Shown here piece by piece: positions 35,620 to 42,524 of a stretch of DNA of 64,000 bases. Source of the stretch: Ruegeria sp. YS9 (GTDB taxonomy: Bacteria; Pseudomonadota; Alphaproteobacteria; Rhodobacterales; Rhodobacteraceae); contig NZ_CP102409.1 in NCBI RefSeq assembly GCF_024628725.1, forward strand, positions 2,823,001 to 2,887,000. Direction: 5' to 3'. Below the pieces are notes generated by a model. The model did not search any database, was not told the origin of the DNA, and saw only the letters and a list, made by a program, of their open reading frames with translations. Every line of letters starts with the position of its first letter. The first letter of the stretch is position 1. Both the position numbers and the translations under genes were made by a program.

Positions 35620-36636
35620 TTAACTTTTGTCATGCACCCCGGACCAGCAAGGCAACAGATCGCCTGCTGCCGGAGTCGCCAGATACACGGCGCGCGCGAT
35701 GGCCCGCGCCAGGCAAAGCGAGGCCGCATGCCCGATGACACCAGGTTCGGTATCGGTGGCGACACCTCGCGCGCCCGTACTGATCCCGAATACCAGATCG
35801 CCATCCCCCGGCGTGTGGGCGGGTACAATGGCGCGGGCAATACCGTCATGGGCGGCAACGGCCAACCTTTGACATTGCGGTTTGCTCAGGGCCGCATCCG
35901 TCGCAACGATGGCAATCGTGGTATTGGCCTTGTCCGGGTTCGCCGACCGCATCACCTGCGCTTTGCGACTGACCGTTGGTTGGCCAAGCCCGGCATTGGG
36001 ATCAGGTCCCAATCCACCGAATTCGCCGTCCACTTCAAATGGGGCGGCCCAGAAATGCCTGTCACCCGGCGTGGTGACACTGCCCAGCGGATTGACCGCA
36101 ACCAATGCGCCAACGGTGACACCGCTGTCCAGAACAAGCGAGGCGGAACCCAACCCGCCTTTGTGCATCGCGGTCAGAGCCCCGGTTCCTGCACCTGCGG
36201 TTCCGAGTTCGAACCGGTCCGACGCGGATTCGAACGCCGCACGGCCCAAGGCGCGATAGGGATTCTGGTGCCACGCCTTGTCGCCGCCATTCAGCAGGTC
36301 GAACAGAATCGCCCCGGGCACGATCGGCACCACGGCGGAACCCACCTGAAACCCACGACCCTGCGCATGCAGCGCGTCCATCACGCCCGAACAGGCATCC
36401 AGCCCAAAGGCCGACCCGCCCGAAAGCACGATCGCATCCACCTGGTCAACGGTCTTGTCGGCGGCCAGCAAATCTGTCTCGCGCGTGCCGGGTGCGCCGC
36501 CCATCACGTGCACCGAGGCTCGGAGTGGTTGCGCGCCGGTCAGAACCGTGACGCCTGATTTCAAAGCTGCGTTCTGTGCGTTGCCGACCATCAGGCCGGC
36601 GACATCCGTGATCAGGTTTCTGGGTCCGGGGATCAT
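35620..36636 (-). CDS. P1 family peptidase (DmpA-type)
   Basis: 338 residues of the DmpA/ornithine-acetyltransferase-like self-cleaving fold. Features are NLITDVAGLMVGNA, VDAIVLSGGSAFGLDA, HKGGLGSASLVLDSG and VGALVAVNPLGS. NTTIAIVATDA at about 238-248 is the strand where DmpA-type enzymes expose the nucleophile, here probably Thr239 (inference by pattern). Relatives are aminopeptidases or beta-peptidyl hydrolases; the substrate is unknown. No signal peptide. Downstream of the SDR gene, separated by a repeat element. Confidence 0.9.
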   Translation of the reverse strand: MIPGPRNLITDVAGLMVGNAQNAALKSGVTVLTGAQPLRASVHVMGGAPGTRETDLLAADKTVDQVDAIVLSGGSAFGLDACSGVMDALHAQGRGFQVGSAVVPIVPGAILFDLLNGGDKAWHQNPYRALGRAAFESASDRFELGTAGAGTGALTAMHKGGLGSASLVLDSGVTVGALVAVNPLGSVTTPGDRHFWAAPFEVDGEFGGLGPDPNAGLGQPTVSRKAQVMRSANPDKANTTIAIVATDAALSKPQCQRLAVAAHDGIARAIVPAHTPGDGDLVFGISTGARGVATDTEPGVIGHAASLCLARAIARAVYLATPAAGDLLPCWSGVHDKS

Positions 36637-36680
36637 GCATACCTCGGTGGTCGAGCGGGAAAGCGCGCTGGCGCGCGCTG

Positions 36681-36712
36681 CCTCCGGCGGGGATATTTTT
36701 GGCTAGATGAAG
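36681..36712. repeat. Short intergenic repeat, copy 1
   Basis: A CCTCCGGCGGG head followed by GGATATTTTTGG and CTAGATGAAG. It shares GGATATTTT and AGATGAAG, in register, with the copy at 45444. A GC hairpin (AGCGCGC / GCGCGCT, 36662-36679) flanks it. I recall such elements as common at gene ends in Rhodobacterales. Confidence 0.6.
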
Positions 36713-36718
36713 AACGGA

Positions 36719-37465
36719 TCAGATGCATCGGCCTCCGTCCACCTCGAGCGCGGCGCCGGTGATCATGCTGGCCTCGTCCGAACACAGGAAACAGGCGGCA
36801 TTGGCCATGTCTTCTGGGGTTGAAAAGCGGCCCAACGGGATGGTCGACAGGAATTTGGCACGGATTTCGGGTGTGTCTTCACCCATGAAAGACTTCAGCA
36901 ATGGCGTTTCCCCGGCGACCGGGCAGATCGCGTTCACCCGCAGCCCGGAGGGGGCGAGCTCGACTGCCATCGTTTTGGTTGCGGTGATCATCCAGCCCTT
37001 GGAGGCGTTGTACCAGTTCAGGTTCGGGCGCGGCGACAGGCCCGCGGTTGAAGCCACGTTCAGCACTGAACCCGCCCCGCGTGCCTTCATAGGTGGAACC
37101 AATGCGCGGGCGGTCAGATAGACGGATTTCATGTTCACGTTGAAAACACGGTCGAAATCCGCTTCGCTGACCTCCTCCAACGGCGCCGGCAGGTGGGTCA
37201 CACCGGCATTGTTCACAAGGATGTCCAGATGGCCGAAGGTTGAGAAAGCCGCATCCGCCATCTTTTGAACCGAAGCGCCCTCACCTACATCAACCTGCTG
37301 AGCAACCGCTTCGGACCCAAGCTGGGTTGCAAGCTCATGGGCGGCATCGCCATTGATGTCAGCAATCATGACACGCGCGCCTTCGGCCAGGAACTTCCTT
37401 GCGATCCCCGCACCAAACCCGGATGCACCGCCAGTGACGATTGCGGTTTTTCCCTCCAGCCTCAT
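36719..37465 (-). CDS. Short-chain dehydrogenase/reductase (SDR)
   Basis: 248 residues from the ATG at 37465 (AGGAGAG upstream). Classical SDR marks are TGGASGFGAGIA for cofactor binding, DIN(G)D after the second strand suggesting NAD(H) preference, NNAGVTHLP, and the catalytic YNASK. The C-terminal DVDGGRCI ending is typical of the 3-oxoacyl-ACP reductase/glucose-dehydrogenase-like group. Substrate unknown. Leftward, with the repeat element starting 7 nt past its stop. Confidence 0.93.
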   Translation of the reverse strand: MRLEGKTAIVTGGASGFGAGIARKFLAEGARVMIADINGDAAHELATQLGSEAVAQQVDVGEGASVQKMADAAFSTFGHLDILVNNAGVTHLPAPLEEVSEADFDRVFNVNMKSVYLTARALVPPMKARGAGSVLNVASTAGLSPRPNLNWYNASKGWMITATKTMAVELAPSGLRVNAICPVAGETPLLKSFMGEDTPEIRAKFLSTIPLGRFSTPEDMANAACFLCSDEASMITGAALEVDGGRCI

Positions 37466-37525
37466 GGCGTTACTCTCCTGCACCTATTGATGGCCAGACT
37501 ATCAACGCCCAGACGAGATGCCAGA

Positions 37526-37945
37526 TCATTCTTCGGACACCTTGCCGCGCAGCGCCTTGACGTCGCCCCTCGCCTTTTTCGCCGCAAGCCTGCGTTTGAC
37601 CGAACCATAGGTGGGTTTCGTCGCGATGCGCCGCTTGGGTTTGACCAGCGCCTTGCCGATCAGTTCCGCCAGTCTTGTACGTGCGATTTCCCGGTTGCGG
37701 GCTTGGGAACGTGTTTCTTCGCACTGGATGATGATCGCGCCATCCTTGGTCCAGCGCCGCCCGGCCAGCCGTTTCAGCCTGTTCTTGACCGGATCGGGCA
37801 AAGAAGGGGAGCGCGCGGCCTCGAACCTCAGCTCAACGGCGGTTGAGACCTTGTTCACATTCTGCCCACCAGGGCCGGAAGAACGCACGAAGCTCTCGGT
37901 CATTTCCCAGTCTTGCAGAGTGATATCGTCAGAGATGCGCAACAT
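37526..37945 (-). CDS. arfB: Peptidyl-tRNA hydrolase ArfB
   Basis: 139 residues from the ATG at 37945; an alternative ATG at 37957 adds four residues. The class I release-factor GGQ motif is intact in FVRSSGPGGQNVNKVST. The C-terminal tail is strongly basic (KPKRRIATKPTYGSVKRRLAAKKARG), the part of ArfB that enters the empty mRNA channel. It rescues stalled ribosomes without a stop codon, a back-up to tmRNA/SmpB. A terminator for upstream leftward transcription sits 34 nt before its start. Confidence 0.95.
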   Translation of the reverse strand: MLRISDDITLQDWEMTESFVRSSGPGGQNVNKVSTAVELRFEAARSPSLPDPVKNRLKRLAGRRWTKDGAIIIQCEETRSQARNREIARTRLAELIGKALVKPKRRIATKPTYGSVKRRLAAKKARGDVKALRGKVSEE

Positions 37946-37978
37946 GGGTGAGACCATAACTGGCGCGGGTAAAAACAG

Positions 37979-38006
37979 AAAGGGCCGCCCCGGCGGGACG
38001 GCCCTT
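37979..38006 (-). terminator. Rho-independent terminator of the micro-ORF transcript
   Basis: Reading leftward, AAGGGCCG pairs with CGGCCCTT, extended past one mismatch by three C-G pairs, and is followed by TCTG and five T residues. It ends transcription coming from the transporter/micro-ORF region before arfB. Confidence 0.75.
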
Positions 38007-38076
38007 CGAAAGTTCAGGAGGTCGGGTCGGTTAGATCAATCGACCAGCCGGAGCGCACGCTCGGCCAAGGGCTGCC

Positions 38077-38133
38077 CTAGCAGGCGGTCCCCCCGGTTGT
38101 TCCGACACCTCTCTCCAATCTCTTTCTTGACAC
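38077..38133 (-). CDS. Micro-ORF with an extreme Shine-Dalgarno sequence
   Basis: An 18-codon frame, GTG start at 38133 and TAG stop at 38079-38077, encoding a basic peptide that begins SRKRLERG and ends GGTAC. Directly upstream (38134-38148) the leftward strand reads AAAGGAGGTGATCCA, fully complementary to the 16S rRNA 3' tail, with ideal 7-nt spacing. An ACCTCCT later in the same RNA (38016-38022) could pair with this site. A terminator follows at 37979-38006. Too short to judge by composition; it may be a small protein, a leader peptide or an sRNA. Confidence 0.4.
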   Translation of the reverse strand: MSRKRLERGVGTTGGTAC

Positions 38134-38208
38134 TGGATCACCTCCTTTTCTATCTGTTGCGGTTGAAAAGAAGCGTGACACAAGATGCGCCATTCTCAAA
38201 GCACTTTT

Positions 38209-38856
38209 TTACGCAGGCTGTGCAGCGGTCAGTCGCGCAACGATCACCTTGAACGGGATCAGAGCGATCAGGGCCAGCGACAGTTTCACCATCCAGTCGG
38301 CAAAGGCCAGCGTCACCCACAGCGGCGCCTCGGGACCCGACAGCATGAAGGGCACGGGCTCCCACGCCCAGTTGATGGCAGCATCCGCATCGGCGCCAAA
38401 GAAGGTGACCGAGGCCGAGAAGGCGATGGTGAAGAACAAAGCGGTATCCAGCGCTGAACCTACCAGAGTCGATACCAGCGGCGCACGCCACCATTGACCG
38501 CCACGCATGGCGTTGAACACGGTGACGTCGGTCAGTTGCGCAATCAGGAAGGCGGTGCCCGAGGCCACGGCGATGCGCAGCGGCACGGCGGCATAGGTGA
38601 AGCCGTCGCCCTGAAGCATGATCTGGCTGCCGATCAGCGAGCAGATCACCCCGGTGACGAAGCCCGCGAAAACGACCTTGCGGGCCGGGCCCACACCATA
38701 GACGCGGTTCATGATGTCAGTGACCAGAAAGGCCAGCGGATAGGTGAAAGCACCCCAGGTCAACAGCCCGTCAAGGATCAGGAACTGGACCAGGATGTTC
38801 GAGGCCACGACGATGGCGGCCATGGCAATGATGCCGGGAATAAAGTTGCGTTGCAT
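38209..38856 (-). CDS. Queuosine precursor transporter (YhhQ/VUT family)
   Basis: 215 residues from the ATG at 38856; an upstream ATG at 38898 is possible but no clear ribosome site supports either. Six TMs are visible. Family marks are TYPLAFLVTDIMNRVYGVGPARKVVF, the ASGTAFLIAQLTDVTVF segment and ALIPFKVI at the end. YhhQ-type proteins import preQ0/preQ1 for queuosine-tRNA synthesis. I see no convincing preQ1 riboswitch in the 90 nt upstream. Confidence 0.9.
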   Translation of the reverse strand: MQRNFIPGIIAMAAIVVASNILVQFLILDGLLTWGAFTYPLAFLVTDIMNRVYGVGPARKVVFAGFVTGVICSLIGSQIMLQGDGFTYAAVPLRIAVASGTAFLIAQLTDVTVFNAMRGGQWWRAPLVSTLVGSALDTALFFTIAFSASVTFFGADADAAINWAWEPVPFMLSGPEAPLWVTLAFADWMVKLSLALIALIPFKVIVARLTAAQPA

Positions 38857-38947
38857 TTTTTGATGCCCGTTTTGACAAGGTAGCGGCGACTTGGCCAAGG
38901 GACCGTCCCGAGGCAGGCTGTGCGTTTAGACCTTCATCTGCCGCGTG

Positions 38948-39832
38948 TCAATCGGGCAGCAGATACTCGACCAACTCGGTCCGTTGCAGCGCCAGAAAGT
39001 TGTCGTCCGAGATCATCGTGGCCCGCAAACGTCCCTGATCATCCCGCCAGATCGACAAGCCTTCGAGGTTGTCATGCGCGCCCGTTCCGGTTTCGAACAG
39101 GGTTTTCTCGGCGTTTGGCATGTCGCCTGCCAGATCCCACCGCCGCAGGCGCGAGCGAAACCCGATTGCCGAGAGGCTTCGCTCCAACACATAAAACCGC
39201 CCATCAGGACCGAAATCAGCGGCAACCGGCTTGAACCAACCGCGCTGGGGCAGAACAAAAGGGGTCGACCAGGTTTGGCCATTCCAGCGATAGACGGGAA
39301 TATCTCCGCCCGAGGTGCGGTTTGTTTCCGGCAACGTATACAGCCGCCCGCGCCCATCGATGGCCAAACCTTCAAAGGACCCGTTGTCGGCGAGATGCTG
39401 AAATGCCTGCGGGCGTGGCAATACACGCGCCTTCGTGCCCGGTGCGGGGTAATGGGCGACGCGGTGCACCCCTTCGAATGAGATATAGAACCCACCGTCA
39501 GGAGCCGCCGCAATCCCTTCGGAATCGCCAACGCCGCCTGACATGATATGACCATTGCTGGACAGAACCGGCCATTGCCCCAGAATGCGAAGGCCGGTGA
39601 TCTCTCCATCAAGACGCTCAATGCGCGCCGTCACCAACCGCGCCCGGTCGCTCAGCGCCATCATCTGCTGCCCATTGTCGGAAATGTGCAGCGCCGAGAA
39701 TCCACCGAACCAATCCGCCTTGTCACGCCATGCAAAACTGCTTTGATGTGTGGCGGTTTTGACATCCACTCCAAGGGCCGCCGTGGCCAGAAACAGTGCC
39801 GCACCTACTTGGATTGCAAGACTGAGGCGCAT
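38948..39832 (-). CDS. Exported esterase-like protein of the phytase family
   Basis: 294 residues. A signal peptide (ending ALG near residue 21) is followed by a beta-propeller-like esterase/phytase domain (COG4246 type). Repeated strands end in acidic/aromatic motifs such as GGFSALHISDNGQQMMALSDR, GDSEGIAAAPDGGFYISFEG and NLEGLSIWRDDQGRLRATMISDDNF. Probably periplasmic; substrate unknown. Its start lies inside mepA (28-nt overlap), so the two are probably co-translated. Confidence 0.82.
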   Translation of the reverse strand: MRLSLAIQVGAALFLATAALGVDVKTATHQSSFAWRDKADWFGGFSALHISDNGQQMMALSDRARLVTARIERLDGEITGLRILGQWPVLSSNGHIMSGGVGDSEGIAAAPDGGFYISFEGVHRVAHYPAPGTKARVLPRPQAFQHLADNGSFEGLAIDGRGRLYTLPETNRTSGGDIPVYRWNGQTWSTPFVLPQRGWFKPVAADFGPDGRFYVLERSLSAIGFRSRLRRWDLAGDMPNAEKTLFETGTGAHDNLEGLSIWRDDQGRLRATMISDDNFLALQRTELVEYLLPD

Positions 39833-40668
39833 TGTTTCGGCAAATCGGCCAGCACATATTCCCGGCGTTTCTTGGGCGGCGGCGCGTTCGGGTCGGGCGG
39901 CGGCGGGTTCAGGATGTTACGCACCCATTGTTGCGCCTCGGCACAGCCATCGCCCTTGGGAGGTGCGTCCTGGTTGACGCATCCCTTTGATCCTCTTGGG
40001 CATTTCAGGCGCACATGGAAGTGGTAGTGATGCCCCCACCAGGGCCTGATCTTGCGCAGGTAGGCCCGGTTGCCTTTTTCATCGTTGCACATCTGAACTT
40101 TCGCGCCGGGGAACACGAAGATACGTGCCACGCGCTTGTCCTTGGCGGCTTCGCGCAGCACCGCGTGGTGCTGTTTGGTCCAGTTGCTGTTGACGTAGGC
40201 ACCGTTCGAGCGGCGCAGCGATACGGACGAAATATTCTCGCGCGCCTTGCGCGACAGGCGCATGTTGTCACCCGGAAGCATCCAGATATCGATATCCAGC
40301 CCCAGCTGGTGCGAGCGGTGGCCCGAAGTCATTGGCCCACCCCGCGGCTGGCTGATATCCCCGATATAGAGACCGTTCCAACCCGGCTGTTTCGCCGCGA
40401 ACCGGCTGAGGTCCTGCACGTAATCGATTGCCTCGGGATGCCCCCAGTTGCGATTGCGCGACAGCCGCATTGCCTGCCACGTGGGCCCGGTTTCGGGCAA
40501 TTGTACCGATCCGGCCGCACATCCGCGCGAATAACTGCCGAACGCCGCTGCTTTTTGTTGCGAGCTTACCTTCTGTGCCCCGAACAACTGCTTTGCCAAG
40601 GGCTGCGCTGATGCCGTATGTGCCAGCGCGGCTATTACCAGTAGTGCAAAAAAACGTAATAAAATCAT
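39805..40668 (-). CDS. mepA: Penicillin-insensitive murein endopeptidase
   Basis: 287 residues with a signal peptide (ending TASA). MepA metal-site motifs are visible: GGPMTSGHRSHQLGLDIDIW (His and Asp ligands) and the late PWWGHHYHFHVRLKCP. Cysteines in the second half (CNDEKG, CPRGSKGC, DGCAEAQQW) probably form disulfides. A Pro-rich stretch (NPPPPDPNAPPPKKRRE) precedes the C-terminus. It cleaves D-Ala-meso-DAP cross-links in the periplasm. Overlaps the UMF1 gene by 4 nt. Confidence 0.94.
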   Translation of the reverse strand: MILLRFFALLVIAALAHTASAQPLAKQLFGAQKVSSQQKAAAFGSYSRGCAAGSVQLPETGPTWQAMRLSRNRNWGHPEAIDYVQDLSRFAAKQPGWNGLYIGDISQPRGGPMTSGHRSHQLGLDIDIWMLPGDNMRLSRKARENISSVSLRRSNGAYVNSNWTKQHHAVLREAAKDKRVARIFVFPGAKVQMCNDEKGNRAYLRKIRPWWGHHYHFHVRLKCPRGSKGCVNQDAPPKGDGCAEAQQWVRNILNPPPPDPNAPPPKKRREYVLADLPKQCASVLQSK

Positions 40669-42032
40669 CTGCTCTGATCCCCTTCAGGTCTGACCCAGCG
40701 CATCAGGAATAGACCCAGAATAAACAACAGAATGATTGGTGACACCCCCAGACGCGCACTGCCGGTTGCGGTTGTTGCAATCCCGATCAACAACGGGGCC
40801 GCAAAAGCGGTCGCGCGCCCCGACAGACCATAAAGACCAAAGCTTTCGACCGGGGTTTCGGGGTCGGTGTGGCGCACCATCATCGAACGGCTGGCCGATT
40901 GCAGAATGCCTCCCATGCCACCGATCAGCACACCACAGCCAAAGAAGACCAGATCAGGCAGGTTGGATCCGTCAGGCAGGCCGATGCCGTAGATCTGCGC
41001 CCGGTCCATCGACACCACTGTGACACAGACGAAAATCAATACCCAGATCGCCACCAATATCACCGGTTTCGGGCCGTATTTCTTGTCTGCCTTGCCCCCA
41101 AGCCACGCAAAAACGGCCGAGGCGAGAACGCTGACGATCCCGAATACTCCGATCTTGATCAGATCCCATTCCAATACCAGCCGCGCGTAGACACCACCAA
41201 AACTGTACAGCCCGTTCAGTGCGTCGCGATAGAACATGGACGAACCGAGGTAACTGGCCAGACTGACGCGATAGCGCAAGTTAGACACTGATTTCGACAA
41301 CAGGCGCAGCGCCTCACCCACGCTTCCCTTCCTGTCCGTCGCCGCATCGTCGCGGACCCACAGGAAGTACGGCACCATGAACAAAATGAACCACATTGCG
41401 GTAAAGGGGCCGACAAAACGCGTGCCTTCCCGGGTGGCGGCATCCAGACCAAAGGCGGGCGTCATCCCGATCAGGGTTTTGCCGTTTGGCTGTTCCACAA
41501 ACAGCGCCAGCATGATCGCCAGCGAAATCAGCCCTCCAAAATAGCCAAAGGCAAAGCCCGAGCCCGAGATCTCGCCCACTTCGCTGTCATCGCCCAAATC
41601 GGGTAGCTGCGAGTTGATGAAGATCAGCGCATATTCTGCACCTACGAAGCCGAAACCGAAAGCCGACAGCATCAACCACATGTTCGAGCCATCGGGCATC
41701 GTATACCAAAGCGCCGCAGACCCGACCGCATACATGACCGAAAAGGCAAATATCCACGGGATACGCCGCCCCGAAACATCCGCCATCGCCCCCAGCAGCG
41801 GCGCGCCAAAAGCGATGATCAACCCGGTGATCGTCAGACAGTTGGCCCAAACGGTCTGCGCGCGCGCCGCGGCCGCCTGCGCATCCAGCCCTTCAGTGGT
41901 GAAATACCCGGCGGCGACGCCTGCGAAGTAGGGGCCAAAGACAAAGGTGACCAGAAGGGTGTGATAGGGTTGGCTGGCCCAGTCAAAGAACCACCAGCCC
42001 CAGATGCGCCTGCGCTTGGATATTTCTGCCAT
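40665..42032 (-). CDS. MFS transporter, UMF1/Atg22 type
   Basis: 455 residues with about 12 TMs. The WGWWFFDWASQPYHTLLVTFVF start and PLLGAMADVSGRRIPWI loop are characteristic of the UMF1 (Atg22-like) group of the major facilitator superfamily. Substrate unknown; Atg22 exports amino acids from yeast vacuoles. First gene of the leftward group UMF1, mepA, phytase-like, linked by overlaps. An 8-bp inverted repeat (TTGCGATT at 42051, AATCGCAA at 42080) lies in its upstream region. Confidence 0.9.
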   Translation of the reverse strand: MAEISKRRRIWGWWFFDWASQPYHTLLVTFVFGPYFAGVAAGYFTTEGLDAQAAAARAQTVWANCLTITGLIIAFGAPLLGAMADVSGRRIPWIFAFSVMYAVGSAALWYTMPDGSNMWLMLSAFGFGFVGAEYALIFINSQLPDLGDDSEVGEISGSGFAFGYFGGLISLAIMLALFVEQPNGKTLIGMTPAFGLDAATREGTRFVGPFTAMWFILFMVPYFLWVRDDAATDRKGSVGEALRLLSKSVSNLRYRVSLASYLGSSMFYRDALNGLYSFGGVYARLVLEWDLIKIGVFGIVSVLASAVFAWLGGKADKKYGPKPVILVAIWVLIFVCVTVVSMDRAQIYGIGLPDGSNLPDLVFFGCGVLIGGMGGILQSASRSMMVRHTDPETPVESFGLYGLSGRATAFAAPLLIGIATTATGSARLGVSPIILLFILGLFLMRWVRPEGDQSR

Positions 42033-42160
42033 CTCTGCCCCTGTTTATCGTTGCGATTATATGACTGGGCTTTAATTCAAATCGCAAGCGTTGAGTGCCA
42101 GGCACTTGCTCTTTGTCGCCATGGTGCTTAGGTCTCGGCCAACAAGAATACGGAGAACCC

Positions 42161-42448
42161 ATGCTGTCGCTGATCCAAATCCTGCTGCTGATCCTGGACA
42201 TTGTCTGGTTCATCATCCTGGCCCATGTGATCATGAGCTGGCTGATCAACTTTCAGGTGCTCAACCTGCACCAACAGCTGGTCGCGCAAATCTGGTACGG
42301 GCTGAACCGCCTGTTAGAGCCTATCTACGGCCCGATCCGGCGTATCCTGCCCAATATGGGCGGTCTGGACCTGACGCCGCTGGTGGTGCTGATCGGGGTC
42401 TATGCGCTGCGGATCATCCTGATCAACAACGCGGTCTATTTCTACTGA
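42161..42448 (+). CDS. YggT family membrane protein
   Basis: 95 residues from the ATG at 42161 (GGAGA upstream; the ATG at 42095 lacks a site). Two hydrophobic segments flank the YggT signature LNRLLEPIYGPIRRILPNMGGLD. The family is linked to osmotic-stress tolerance and cell division or shape in various bacteria, but its biochemical role is unknown. Monocistronic or cotranscribed with recQ, 76 nt downstream. Confidence 0.92.
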   Translation: MLSLIQILLLILDIVWFIILAHVIMSWLINFQVLNLHQQLVAQIWYGLNRLLEPIYGPIRRILPNMGGLDLTPLVVLIGVYALRIILINNAVYFY

Positions 42449-42484
42449 CCTCTTGTTCCCCGATTCCGACTGTGTGATTGTCCG

Positions 42485-42507
42485 TTCAAGAGCAGTCAAA
42501 TCTTGAA
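42485..42507 (+). promoter_or_regulatory. Inverted repeat just upstream of recQ
   Basis: TTCAAGA (42485-42491) and TCTTGAA (42501-42507), perfect 7-bp arms with a 9-nt spacer, ending 17 nt before the recQ ATG. Candidate operator or 5' UTR hairpin near the ribosome site. Confidence 0.35.
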
Positions 42508-42524
42508 ACAGGGCACCCCCGCAC

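Noticed and set aside
38134..38151. Match to the 16S rRNA 3' end on the plus strand
   Set aside because: Only about 15 nt match and the preceding bases do not continue into rRNA, so it is not an rDNA fragment; the opposite strand makes sense as a Shine-Dalgarno site.
38857..38947. preQ1 riboswitch before the queuosine-precursor transporter
   Set aside because: The function would fit, but I find neither the conserved C-rich loop nor the A-rich pairing tail of a preQ1 aptamer.
42051..42087. TTGCGATT / AATCGCAA inverted repeat between the UMF1 and yggT genes
   Set aside because: The arms match, but the 21-nt spacing and lack of supporting context make it too weak to call as an operator.
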